A stretch of 54,154 nucleotides of DNA from Cladosporium sp. IMV 00045. Taxonomy: Eukaryota > Ascomycota > Dothideomycetes > Cladosporiales > Cladosporiaceae. Under the pieces are notes generated by a model, which saw nothing but the letters and a program-made list of their open reading frames with translations, ran no database searches and was not told the origin of the DNA. Both the position numbers and the translations under genes were made by a program. The DNA lies in the NCBI GenBank assembly GCA_001931905.2, contig MSJI02000180.1, positions 1-54,154 on the forward strand. Direction: 5' to 3'. This document shows, in pieces, positions 11,062-21,386 of this stretch. Each line of letters starts with the position of its first letter. Position 1 is the first letter of the stretch.

Positions 11062-11512
11062 GCTGTGTGGGTGAAAGCGTTGTGAATAGGTTTTGCAAAG
11101 GACCCTGTCGTGGGGTGTATAGAACGGGAGAATATGTGCAGAAGAAATAACAGAACGACCGGCTCCTATGAGAGACTGCAAGTGAGGTCGACAACACGCA
11201 ATGAGTTTAAGAAGAAGGACAAATGCTCGACCTCCTCAGCAAAGTCGACCGTGGGGTTGATTAAAGTCAGGAATCATGAGTGACGGCATCACAATTATTC
11301 GACCGTTTGCTGACGAAGCGCTTGGGCCACCTTCGCGCTCTTTCCGGTGACCGTACCTGACACCGAAGTGAGTACCTGGATAATGCACTGCTTGTTATTA
11401 TTAAATACGACAAGCATTTCGCTCAGTCTCATTTCTGTACATGTAGTCACATCCACTTCGCCTCTTCGCCTCATATGAATCATTTCACCATCAACATGAT
11501 TCAATTGCATGG
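11062..11512. other. Divergent promoter region, HEL2 / CSA-like
   Basis: These 451 bp lie between divergent start codons and must contain both promoters. No specific element, repeat or small gene could be supported. Confidence 0.6.
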
Positions 11513-12913
11513 ATGAACTCGTTCCTCTTCAACCTCCAGCTCGGCTCTATCAGCCATCAAGCCTTCATCAAAGCCCAGAATGAACGCCTCCTAAGCTCTA
11601 TCCAGGCAGCGCAAGATGTGAATTTCAGTCTTGTCAAGAGACCTGTTTCTAATGGCGATGAAGCAAAAGATGAACTTCGGCCACGTGTGGCGAATCCGAA
11701 CCTGACCACAGCCCACAGTGCTGGTGTGAATAGCATCGCCATAGATCGCTTCGAAGGACGATACCTCCTCTCCGGCGGTGCAGACTCATCGGTAGCAATA
11801 TGGGACTTGGAAGCCAACGAAACACCACCAGGCGAACCGATCACACACCTACCTCTCGGCCACGCGGTGAGGACATCCACCACAGCCAGCCTAGGAATCA
11901 ACCACGTCTCATACTTCCCCTTCGACTCCCTCGCCTTCCTGACCAGCGGCTACGACCACCATCTGAAGATCTTCTCATCTGATACCCTCCAAGCCTCCGG
12001 AAAATTCGATCTCGGCTCCAGAATCTACTCGCACGCCACCTCAAGCGTCGCCTCCCATCTCCTCGTCGCCTGCGCTTCGCAACACCCAGCAGTCCGCCTT
12101 GTAGACCTCCAATCAGGCGCCAGCGCCCACTCCCTCGCCGGCCACGCCGGCTCCGTCCTCACCGTAGCATGGCACCCGAAGGACGAAAACATCCTCGCCA
12201 GCGGCGCGTCCGACGGCTCCGTCCGTCTCTGGGACATCCGCCGCAGCGCGAGCAGTCTCGGCGTCCTGGACATGGACGATAGTATCGGCATCGCAGGCTA
12301 TGACGGCAAAGGCACGGGCGCCCGGCGGCGCGAACGCGGCAGAGCGCACGTCGGCGCCGTCAACGGCATCGTCTGGACAGACGACGGGCAGCACCTCATC
12401 TCCTCTGGGCTCGACGAGCGCATGCGCGTCTGGGACATGGCAACAGGCGCGAACACGCTGGCGAATTTCGGCCCGGCGATCAGAAACGCGCAAAACACCG
12501 CTCTCCTGCCTTTACTCGCGCCGAGCGCCCTCCTGCCCGCAGGGTCGCAGAGCATCTTCTTCCCGAACCCGCAGGAAATCTTAAACTTCGACATGCACTC
12601 CGGCACCCTGCAGAGGCGCTTACGCGTGGTGGGCCAAGCGGCACCAGCGGGCCCGGCGCCGACGATGCGGAATCTGAAGAACCGCACGACGTCTCTGGCG
12701 TGGCGAGCGCATCATGTGGAATTCTACTCGGCGCACTCTGACGGGTCGATTCGGTGCTGGAGGCCGAGGACTTGGGAGGACGGATTGGTGGAGCAGGAGG
12801 AGCAGGAAGCCGCGCAGGGGACGGGGGGTGAGGCGGCGGAGAGGAAGAGGAAACGGGAGGAGCTTGATCAGATAGTGCGGGATTTGACGAGGAAGAAAGT
12901 TACTTATAATTAA
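11513..12913 (+). CDS. WD40 protein, CSA/ERCC8 (Rad28) family
   Basis: CSA is the substrate receptor of a CUL4-DDB1 ubiquitin ligase in transcription-coupled nucleotide excision repair; yeast Rad28 is its relative. One exon encodes 466 residues, slightly longer than human CSA. WD repeats are visible, with blades ending in VAIWDLE, LKIFSSD, VRLVDLQ, VRLWDIR, MRVWDMA and IRCWRPR. The spacing and wording GVNSIAIDRFEGRYLLSGGAD, YSH, and the long insertion before HVGAVNGIVW track CSA rather than generic WD40 proteins. The C-terminus is a charged Lys/Arg/Glu tail (residues about 425-466). The coding strand turns from C-rich (11800-12300) to G-rich (12700-12900). Family is confident; the repair role is inferred from homology. 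Confidence 0.88.
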   Translation: MNSFLFNLQLGSISHQAFIKAQNERLLSSIQAAQDVNFSLVKRPVSNGDEAKDELRPRVANPNLTTAHSAGVNSIAIDRFEGRYLLSGGADSSVAIWDLEANETPPGEPITHLPLGHAVRTSTTASLGINHVSYFPFDSLAFLTSGYDHHLKIFSSDTLQASGKFDLGSRIYSHATSSVASHLLVACASQHPAVRLVDLQSGASAHSLAGHAGSVLTVAWHPKDENILASGASDGSVRLWDIRRSASSLGVLDMDDSIGIAGYDGKGTGARRRERGRAHVGAVNGIVWTDDGQHLISSGLDERMRVWDMATGANTLANFGPAIRNAQNTALLPLLAPSALLPAGSQSIFFPNPQEILNFDMHSGTLQRRLRVVGQAAPAGPAPTMRNLKNRTTSLAWRAHHVEFYSAHSDGSIRCWRPRTWEDGLVEQEEQEAAQGTGGEAAERKRKREELDQIVRDLTRKKVTYN

Positions 12914-13144
12914 GAAGTGTGGAGACGTGATCTCGTCGGTATTTATGAACATGTATAGGAGTATCTTGTTGTGGCATTATCCACGTTTGACGGAGCGATG
13001 ACGATTTCCCGTTTGGAATCCCGTGTGGCTGGTGGGAGTGCGCTCTCGCTGTGCTGTTGATCCAAGATGGTCAATCATGCAGCCAAATGACGCTCCATTT
13101 GCTTCGATTCCCGACATCTCCAACGCCATCGCACCTAAAACCCC

Positions 13145-14341
13145 TCACCCATCAGCCTTCTCACCACCCCCAGCCGTAATCTCCGTCTTATAAAACCCCT
13201 GCCTCATCCTCGCCAGCCTCTCCTGCAGCGCCCTCCTCTTGACCCCAGGAAACATAGCACAAACCTGCGTGAGCGTCTTCTCCCCCTCCAAAACCGGCAG
13301 CAACGCCCGCCTCATCTCCAAACTCTGCCTCATCGAAGGCGCCGGCCTCCGGGCCCGCTCGAGGCGATGCTGCAACATCTCCAATCGCGCACCGATCGCC
13401 TTCTTGTTCTTCTTCGAAGCAATCCGGCTCGCGATCTGCGCGTGCGTCAAGCCCGCTTTGTGCAAGCGCAGGAGCTCCTCGTCCTGCTCGCGCGTCCAGC
13501 GGCCAAAGCCACGGAGCGCGCGCAGGCTCGCTTCGGGCAGGAGGCGGCGGCATTTGGTGCGCCAGGCGACTTGGATGTCTGCAACGGGGCGGTTGAGGTG
13601 CGCGGCGGTCTGGCGGAGGCCCATGTTGTGGTTGAGGCGGAGGTCGATCATGCGCTGGATTTCCTCGTCCGTGATGTCGTTTTTTTCCGTGTCTGGGAGT
13701 GGTTGCACGGCTTCGGGGCTGAGGTACCACTGCCAGCGGCGCTTGATCGATTCGAACGTGCGGCCGGGCAGATGCTCGAGCATGTCCTTGTATCGGAGAC
13801 CGGCGGCATGTAGGCCCGTGATGGTGGCGTCTTCTTCGGGCGTCCATGATGTTCCTGAGCTGGGGGGTGCTGGGTATGGGACTCCTTCGTACTGGCCGAG
13901 GAGTTGGGTTTGCCGTTGTCGGATGCCCACAATTGACCTGTCTTTTAGAGACTTTGCGATTTCGCTCGTTTTGGAGCCCTTTTTCGCATGGTCTAGGATT
14001 ATGCGATCCTCGTCTGCGGACCAGTGACGTGGTTGCAGGGAGTTGTGGCTGACGATGTTTGACTCGGTCTTCAGAGGCCTTCCACGTCGTCCGGGTGCAA
14101 CATCCGCTCCAAGAAGGTCGATGTTCGCTTTCTGCTTTGGCGGTCTTCCATGTTCTCGGCTCGGTTCAACTTCCGCTCCAAGAAGGTCGAGATTCGCTCT
14201 CTGCTTTGGCGGCTTTCCACGTCGCTTGGGTACAGTGTCCGGTGAATCACTGGTGGCAAACGCTCTCCGAAGTAGCGTCCCAAGATCCATTGGTCGAGCA
14301 TATTGCACGCCCAATCTCAGGCTACGAGAGCAGTATTGCAT
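13145..14341 (-). CDS. Putative mitochondrial Myb/SANT-like DNA-binding protein
   Basis: I recognise domains but not a named gene. The 398-residue single-exon product starts with a 33-residue Arg/Leu/Ser-rich segment lacking acidic residues and ending in RRAFATSD, which resembles a mitochondrial processing site. Residues about 38-105 contain three degenerate 21-residue repeats built on GKPPKQ, GRPPKQ and GRPLKT, like AT-hooks, each followed by an ANLDLLGAE-type block in the first two copies. At least three Myb/SANT-like helix-turn-helix units follow, marked by tryptophans in RHWSADEDRII, SWTPEEDATI and RWTREQDEELL. A Lys/Arg-rich tail closes the protein. A role in mitochondrial DNA binding is inference; a nuclear Myb factor is the alternative. 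Confidence 0.7.
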   Translation of the reverse strand: MQYCSRSLRLGVQYARPMDLGTLLRRAFATSDSPDTVPKRRGKPPKQRANLDLLGAEVEPSREHGRPPKQKANIDLLGADVAPGRRGRPLKTESNIVSHNSLQPRHWSADEDRIILDHAKKGSKTSEIAKSLKDRSIVGIRQRQTQLLGQYEGVPYPAPPSSGTSWTPEEDATITGLHAAGLRYKDMLEHLPGRTFESIKRRWQWYLSPEAVQPLPDTEKNDITDEEIQRMIDLRLNHNMGLRQTAAHLNRPVADIQVAWRTKCRRLLPEASLRALRGFGRWTREQDEELLRLHKAGLTHAQIASRIASKKNKKAIGARLEMLQHRLERARRPAPSMRQSLEMRRALLPVLEGEKTLTQVCAMFPGVKRRALQERLARMRQGFYKTEITAGGGEKADG

Positions 14342-15047
14342 GTTGTTCCAATGTTTCGTGCCCCACGGGGCTGGATTTAGTCGTAGAGTTGCTTTTTGGC
14401 AGCCAGAAGAGGGAAAGGATTAAGTCAGTTGGTGAGGGTCGCGTGTTGTGAAGAGTATGTATTTTCTTAGTCAACCATGTTTCCAGCTAAGAAGAATGAA
14501 TCCGATGTCGTTTTCCGGTCGTATGAAGTCTCGTGTTCTAATGGTATAACGTTATACACGCGATGTGAAGTGAGAAGGCGAGCATGTGAGGTCCGAGCGC
14601 GAGCCAACTCCATCGCGTAAATACAGGTACAGTAATTCTGGCATATCAGGATTCCTGGGTCCGATATCACTTAATCGTTTTCACAAAAAGATGATACTGG
14701 TATCACGATCACAGATCTCATTTTCCATCGTGTTGCCGCGAAACTTTACAGGTTTAGAAAGCTTCCAATTCTTGAATGTTGTTCTCACCAAAAGTGGTGA
14801 AACGATTTATGGATACCAAGTACCGTATGCTTATTATTCAACAATTCGAAACCCGTCCGAGCCTTTGTAAAAAGCGGTCATGATGCACATAAGATATCGT
14901 CGTCCCGGTCTGTCCCAACAACGCCAACGCTAAGGAAATACCAACAATTGGGCTCTCCATGCAAAAAAGAAAAGAAAAGCCACTCGCCCAACCTCTACAA
15001 GTGCTGAGCTCCAAATGCACAAAGCTGACACCCACCACTCCACTCGT
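14342..15047. other. Intergenic region
   Basis: These 706 bp lie upstream of the Myb-like gene and downstream of the NEDP1-like gene. The middle (about 14480-14860) is AT-richer than its surroundings. Short frames there have no recognisable product. No repeat or RNA gene was found. Confidence 0.55.
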
Positions 15048-15979
15048 CTACTTCTCGTTCTCATCGCCGATGCGGGGCGGGCTCCTGCTCTTCGAGTTGC
15101 CCTTGACATTAGGGGAATGGCTTCTGCTCCTCCTCCGCTCGCCCTCCTTACGCCTGGCCTCGATGACGCGCAGCATCTCCTTCCTCCCGTTGTACGCATC
15201 CACCTCTTTGCCGCGCATGCTCATGCTGATCTTGTCCTGCGCGTGGGCCCTGAGGAGGCGCGACATGAGCAGGTGCTGCATCAGCAAGCAGACGTACACT
15301 CCGCAGTCCGAGCTGTTCTCCTGCTGCGGCGAGTCGTCGAGGTTGATGAATTTCAGCGGCTTGCCGAGCAGCTGGCTGATGCGGTGGGACACGAGCTTCG
15401 CTTCTTGGATATTTGACGGGGTCAGAGAGTCGTAGTGGAAAGCGACGCCGTCGATCACGGAGACGAGAAGTAAACTCCAGTGCGAGCCGCCTTCGGCGAT
15501 GTCGACGCTGCGGCAGTCGTTGATGGGGAGGAAGATGTGGGTGGTTTTTTCGAAGTCTGGGAGGGCGGATTTCAGGCTGAGGGGGTCTTTGGTGTTGAGG
15601 AGGAGGAAGGCCATGGAGGGTCGCAGGAGGACGATGTTGGCTTTGGGGTAGTCGCGCAGCTTTTCGTGCTCGAGGTATTCCTGCCAGAAGGCGATCACAT
15701 TGTCCGTGAGCCAGTCATCCTTGATGCACTGGACATCCTCGCGCGTCAGGCGCACATCGTGGTAGGAGAGGTATGCATCGTCTGGGGAGAGCTAGGCGCG
15801 CGTCAGATGGCTTGAGCAGGTTCAGATGCAGTCGGTCTTGTCCCTACCATATCGCCGAAGTGTTTGCTCACGCGACCGCCGAAAGGATGGAAGCCTGAAT
15901 GTGAGCCTTTGCCGGAATGTGCAGGCGAGTTGCGTCCAGAGTTGCGTCCAGACGAGGGACCGGGTTTGGTGAGCGGCAT
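15048..15979 (-). CDS. Ulp1-type cysteine protease, NEDP1/SENP8 family
   Basis: NEDP1/SENP8 proteases remove NEDD8 (Rub1) from substrates and process its precursor. Exons are 15848-15979 and 15048-15791, separated by a 56-bp intron (donor GTAGGG, acceptor CCTAG, phase 0), giving 291 residues. Exon 1 is a Gly/Ser-rich head. The join FGDM-LSPDDAYLSYHD leads into the WLTDNVIAFWQEY block that separates NEDP1 from SUMO proteases. The catalytic set is complete: His148 in GGSHWSLL, Asp165 in FHYDS, Gln201 and Cys207 in QENSSDCG. The C-terminus (about 255-291) is an Arg/Ser-rich tail not seen in the human enzyme. NEDD8 rather than SUMO specificity is inferred from overall pattern. Confidence 0.88.
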
Positions 15980-16533
15980 GTGTGCTGTTGGTGGTGAGGG
16001 AGAAGGTAGATATGCAGAGTGCCGAGAGTGCGTAGAGTGAAGCAGGGGACACGCTCGTGCGTGTGCTGAGTCTATGGTTGGCAGAGGATGGAGCGGTATA
16101 GCGGGTTTGTGGGTGAAGGTAATGTGAATGTGACGAGGGTCTCTTTGCAGGGACCAGCAGATTGATTTGATCGATAGATGAGGATGAAGCAAAACTGACG
16201 CGCGCAATCCGATTTGGCGGGGAAAGAAACGCCCACCCAGATTGCCAGCAATGACGTTGCCTGCCTGCTGTGCCCAGACTCGCCGGTCCAGCCTCGTTCA
16301 TGTATTGACGAGGCAATCATCCTTTCATCCTTACTGACAGTAGCGTGGTTTGTCCTCACTTCATCTCTCCCGTCACTTGAGTCTCGTGGTATCGATTCAG
16401 GTGATAGCCCTTCATTGGAAACCACTATATCAAAGCATGTGTCGATAGTCTCGCCACTTCACCTTGCCTACTTCCATCACTGCTTGGTGCTCTCCTCGTC
16501 CGCCTCACGCGTCCAGGCTAGCTATCTAACACC
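15980..16533. other. Divergent promoter region, NEDP1-like / CSC1-like
   Basis: These 554 bp lie between divergent starts. Open frames crossing it are Ser/Pro/His-rich and without similarity. No element was identified. Confidence 0.6.
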
Positions 16534-19135
16534 ATGCTTGAAACCAGAGGCTCAGGCTTTGGTGGCCACCGCTCCTCTGATTCTACCTCGGGAGCTGCTA
16601 TCCTTGCTGCCTTCATCCCGACTTTCTTCTTCGCCCTCATCTACCTCGCCATCTTCGTGGCCATCAGAAACAGGTTTCAGAAGCACTACGCACCAAGGAC
16701 CTTCCTAGGTACCGTTCCCGAGAAAGACAGAACCCCGGCTTCTCATCCCTCCGGTGCAGGGTGGTTCCATGATTTCCGCAAGCTGCCTACGCGTTTCGTC
16801 CTAACGCATAACTCATTGGATGCATTCCTCTACCTGAGGTTTCTCAAGTTCACCATCGCCATCTGCTTCTTTGGAAGCTGTCTGGCGCTTCCAATCCTTA
16901 TTCCGATCAATGCCACTGGCGGTGGAAATGCATCTCAACTCGACAAGATTACTTTCAGCAACATCGCGAAGAACGGTCACCTCTGGGCGCACACTGTCGT
17001 TGCGTGGGTCTTCTTCGTCGGCATCCTGCTCTTGATTGCCAGGGAACGCTTGTTACTGATTGGAACGAGGCAGGCCTATCTGCTATCGGAATCTCGCTCA
17101 AGTAAGCTTTCTGCGAGAACTGTCCTGTTCTTGAACGTGCCCAAAGAAGCGCTTCTGCCCAAGAACTTGCAAAAGTATTTTGGAAGCCAATCAGAGCGCT
17201 CATGGCCCGTCAAGGACCCCGGCGAGATTTCGAAGCTGGTACAGCAGCGCAATGATGCTGCTATGCAACTGGAGTCAGCAGAATACGATTTCATTGCCCG
17301 TGCGGACAAGCAGGCTCGACGTCAGCCCAACTCCTCGTCTTCGCTGGAGAACGGCCGGGCAGGCTCAAAGGTGCAGAGACCATCTTCACGACAACCACCT
17401 TTGATTGGAACAAAGCACGACTTGATCGAGAAGTTCAGGACTGCCGTGGTCGATTTTTCAAAGCAGACAGAAGAGAGCCGTGCCGCTCCTGGTGGCAAGT
17501 TGCCTGGTCAGTCGGCAATCTTTGTTGCTTTCTCTAGTCAAGCAGCAGCGCACAGAGCTTTCGAGCAGCTGAGCTTCAAGACACCCGCCATACCTCTGGA
17601 AGACCGCTACTTGGAGGTGGTTCCCAAGGAGGTGTTGTGGGGAAACGTGACTTTGCCCATGCCAAAGCGTCTGTCGAAGGCATCCCTTGCCCTGGTGTTT
17701 GTGATTGCTTTTACAATCTTCTTTTCCATCCCTGTCAGCATCATCGGCACAATCAGCAACATCAGCTATCTTGCGGACCAATATGACTGGCTTCACTTCT
17801 TGAAAGATCTTCCCGATTGGCTGATGGGCCTGATCTCGGGTCTTCTGCCACCTTTCTTGGTCAGCTGGTTTGTGTCTTATGTGCCCAAACTCTTCAGACG
17901 TAAGTCATTTCGGACTCCAACTCATCTGAATATCCACTGACCAATTTTTAGATATTGCCAAATTGTCTGGCGAGCCTACCACACCGCAAGCTGAGCTAAA
18001 AACACAGGCTTGGGTCTTCTTCTTCCAGGTCTTTCAGGTTTTCTTGGTCACGACCTTCTCTTCTGGAGCAGCTGCAGTTGCCTCAAAAATCATCAAGGAA
18101 CCACACTCGGCTCCTGCGCTTCTGGCTGAAAGCTTACCGAAGGCGTCCAACTTCTACTTGACCTACTTCCTCATTCAAGGTCTTACTAGCGCCGCCAGCA
18201 ATGTCTTGAACTATTCGGATCTGTTCGAGTATCTCTTCTATCAATACTTCTGGGACAAGACGCCGCGAGAGAAATTCGCGTCCTACTCGCAAATGAAGGG
18301 CATTTCTTACGGCAGCCTTTACCCCAAGTTCACGAATTTGCTGGTTATTGCGATTGCATATTCGTGCATTGCGCCATTGATCCTTGCATTTGCTACCATC
18401 GGTCTGACCCTGTACTACATCAGTTACCGCTACAATCTGCTGTATGTCTGCTTGAATAAGATCGATACTAGGGGTGAGAACTACAAGCGTGCCTTGCAGC
18501 AGATTCCAACGGGGTTGTATCTGGCCGAGCTCGCGCTTATCGGGCTCTTCAGCGCACGAAAGGCGACTGCTCAAACCATTTTGATGGTGGTACTTCTGAT
18601 TCTCACAGCAGCGATCAACCTGGTGCTAGACCGCATTCTTCGCCCTCTGGAGCTCTACCTTGGCCTCGACACGCTACAAGAAGCTGAAGTCCCTCTCCTG
18701 GCCGAAGAGGACAACGTGCCGACCGACGACGAAATCGCTCTGCACATGTCAGCCCACAATCGTCGACTTGGACTTCAGCAGCATCTTGGCAAGGGAATTG
18801 CAACTCGACTTTCAGAGTTCTTCGACACCTTCATCACATCTGCTCGCGATCAAGTGAAAGGCTGGCTCGCCACGCCAGATCGTGAAGATGACACCCCAGC
18901 CCCGAGTGATGAGGAGCTGGCCAATGCTTACGAGAACCCTGCTTTCACGTCCAAGACGCCCAAGCTTTGGCTGCCTAGGGACAAGTCGGGCGTATCGAAG
19001 GATGAGATCAGGGAGAATGAGGAGGTTGGCATCCAAACCACAGATGACGCAGCGGAGATCGATGAGAACGGGAGGCTGCAGTACATGAGGGACTTTGAGC
19101 ATGTGCCTATCTGGAAGAAGCCAAAAAGCTTGTGA
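16534..19135 (+). CDS. CSC1/OSCA/TMEM63-type cation channel (RSN1/PHM7 family)
   Basis: These membrane proteins form osmosensitive or mechanosensitive calcium-permeable channels. Exons are 16534-17899 and 17952-19135 with a 52-bp intron (GTAAGT...TTTAG, phase 1), giving 849 residues. An N-terminal transmembrane helix (about 20-45) and two more near 110-170 form the RSN1_TM part. A cytosolic domain (about 180-370) with an RNA-recognition-like fold and SAIFVAFSSQAAAHRAFEQL follows. The main pore region (about 380-700) has repeated hydrophobic helices and the block NYSDLFEYLFYQYFWDKTPRE. The C-terminal stretch with YENPAF, LWLPRD and FEHVPIWKK is the extracellular-tail domain common in fungal PHM7-type members. 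Subcellular site (plasma membrane or ER) cannot be told. Confidence 0.9.
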
Positions 19136-19589
19136 ATTGTCTGATGGAAGAGCCTCTTGAATCTAGGGCTGTATCTTTTCTTTTCGAAAACGTGTCTTGA
19201 AATGATGAGCTCTGGAAGCTCTATTTACTATGTAACGAAGCAACACATCTGAAGCATTTCTTTACGCAATTCGATTGATTTTGGGTCGCCATTGTTCATC
19301 GGTTCATGCTTAACGGATTTGCTCGCATCAGAGTTTGAGTTGTCTCCTAGCGTCCTTTGATTGAAGCAAGACAATGTCACGCCTCTTCATAACGGGAATC
19401 CTGCCGAGTAGCTAATGCAACGATCTACAAGCGATGCATCAGGCTCTAGGCAGCACTGCCCCTCAGTTAGCTCTCCACCCACTGCATCTCTCCATGAATG
19501 TAAGGTATTTATCCCAAGTACAAGGCTCTCTCTTCAGTCTGCCGAATTAAAATCCTATTCCACCAACAAATCATCAAAGCTCCACCACC
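19136..19589. other. Intergenic region
   Basis: These 454 bp hold the 3' flank of the channel gene and the promoter of the AAA ATPase gene. Nothing specific was recognised. Confidence 0.6.
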
Positions 19590-21125
19590 ATGGCCGACGA
19601 ACCTTTCACCCTCATAGAAGAAACAAGGGAGAGAGGCCCGCAGCACCTCTTCGACAATGTTGTCGACTCGTCATCCGCGAAGATGGCCGACCACGACCTT
19701 GTGTACCTCGCAGCGCTGCGTAAAGCCAACCCCGAAATGATCGTGACATGTATCCCAGCATTCAACGTCAACCTCCGCTCCTTCGCCGCGTCTGGATTCG
19801 CTACTTGCGAGCTCGACACCGAGACCGACTCCTTCGCCAGCTGGAGAGGCTATGTCTCTCCCGCCGTGCGTTCCGACAAAGGCCATCTGGGCGAGCAGAT
19901 CCATTTCGCCAAATACCACTACAAGTGGAACAACGAAGACTTCATCCTCTACACCGTCGGCAACGTGCAATACGTGCTCAAAGAACGCCTCCCATCCGAA
20001 CCCCCCCTCGGCCCCTCCCACCTCACCGACAAACTCATCACAACCATCGGCGCCTGGCAAGACAGCAGCCTCAACCAAACCGTCCTGGTCTACGACGGCT
20101 ACTGGCAACGCAGCAGCGCGCTCTGGCAAGCCGCGCGCGACGCCTCCTGGGACAAAGTGATCCTCCCCCCGCGCATGAAACACGACCTCCAAACCGCTGC
20201 GAGCAAATTCTTCGACTCCCAGCCCATCTACGCCGACCTCGGCGTCCCCTGGAAACGTGGCCTGATCTTCCACGGCCCGCCAGGCAACGGCAAAACCATC
20301 TCCATCAAAGCCCTCATGCACTCCCTCCTCTTTGAGCGTGAGCACCCAATCCCAGCGCTGTACGTCCGCAACGCGCCCAACGCCTTCCACATCCGCAACG
20401 TCTTCGCCACGGCGCGGCGGCTGGCGCCCTGCATGCTCGTGTTGGAAGACGTGGAGACGATCGTGACGGCGCAGACGCGGAGTTACTTCTTCAACGAACT
20501 GGACGGGCTGGAGAATAACGATGGCTTGTTCGTTGTGGCGTCGACGAATTTTCTCGAGCGCTTGGATCCCGGGCTGTCGAAGCGGCCGAGCAGGTTTGAT
20601 CGCAAGTATGAGTTTTCCTTGCCGGGGGAGGGGGAGAGGAGGCTTTATTGTGAGTTTTGGAGGGGGAAGTTGAAGGGTAAGACGGGGGTTGAGTTTCCAA
20701 GGAGGCTTTGTCCGGCTATGGCGGGGATTACGGGGGGGTTTTCTTTTGCGTTTTTGCAGGAGTGTTTTGTTGCTACGTTGTTGGGGCTTGCGAGGGATGA
20801 GGAGGAGGATGAGGGGAGGGGGTTGGAGAAGTTGAATGTTGGTGGTGAGGATGATGATGATCTTGAGCGGTACGTGCTCTGGCGGGCGTTCAAGGCGCAG
20901 GCGGAGGCGTTGAGGAAGCAGATTGAGGATGGTGGTGAGGAGGTTGAGGGTGGGATGCAGGACAGGCATGCTTGCCAGTCTATGGAAGCACAGGACAAGG
21001 TGGCTCAAGTCTTGGAGCCTGTGGAACAGATCGGTGGCCTCGCGCAGCCGGGTATGCTTCCTGAGCTTCCCTCTTGGTTCGGAAAGACGAGGGTGATAAA
21101 TTCTTCTGCTTTCGCACTGGTGTAG
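19590..21125 (+). CDS. AAA+ ATPase of a fungal-type family
   Basis: This single-exon gene encodes 511 residues with one central AAA+ domain. Walker A is GPPGNGKT (about 228-235), Walker B is MLVLEDVE, sensor 1 is VASTNFLERLDP, and an arginine-finger region reads RPSRFDRKYEF. An N-terminal domain of about 200 residues contains HFAKYHYKWNNEDFILYTV and has no similarity I can name. It resembles a widespread uncharacterised family of cytosolic single-ring fungal AAA proteins, loosely Bcs1/proteasome-like in the ATPase core. No transmembrane helix is apparent, which argues against a true Bcs1. The coding strand changes abruptly from C-rich to very G-rich near 20430. Substrate is unknown. Confidence 0.85.
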   Translation: MADEPFTLIEETRERGPQHLFDNVVDSSSAKMADHDLVYLAALRKANPEMIVTCIPAFNVNLRSFAASGFATCELDTETDSFASWRGYVSPAVRSDKGHLGEQIHFAKYHYKWNNEDFILYTVGNVQYVLKERLPSEPPLGPSHLTDKLITTIGAWQDSSLNQTVLVYDGYWQRSSALWQAARDASWDKVILPPRMKHDLQTAASKFFDSQPIYADLGVPWKRGLIFHGPPGNGKTISIKALMHSLLFEREHPIPALYVRNAPNAFHIRNVFATARRLAPCMLVLEDVETIVTAQTRSYFFNELDGLENNDGLFVVASTNFLERLDPGLSKRPSRFDRKYEFSLPGEGERRLYCEFWRGKLKGKTGVEFPRRLCPAMAGITGGFSFAFLQECFVATLLGLARDEEEDEGRGLEKLNVGGEDDDDLERYVLWRAFKAQAEALRKQIEDGGEEVEGGMQDRHACQSMEAQDKVAQVLEPVEQIGGLAQPGMLPELPSWFGKTRVINSSAFALV

Positions 21126-21386
21126 GGTTGGTCAAGATGGCCTGCTGCTTTCTTCTGCGAATACGTTGGAAGTGGACTCCCAATGGGCCGCAAGGCGGTA
21201 GATGTTGTTGATTAAACGGCACAATACCTCATGAACTTAGTTAGCGTGTTTGCTCGCCTCGGAGCCAGTTTTGCGTTGCGATCTAATAACATGCTGAATT
21301 GGGCGGCGATCAAGTAGATTTTGTTTTAGATTGATAAGAACGTACCATATATCTCAATCCCCCAGTCCACAAAACTGTACACAAAT

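Noticed and set aside
19671..21008. 445-codon minus-strand frame opposite the AAA ATPase
   Set aside because: It is the antisense shadow of a strongly third-base-biased gene. Its translation is low-complexity Pro/Leu then Gly/Val/Glu with no domain.
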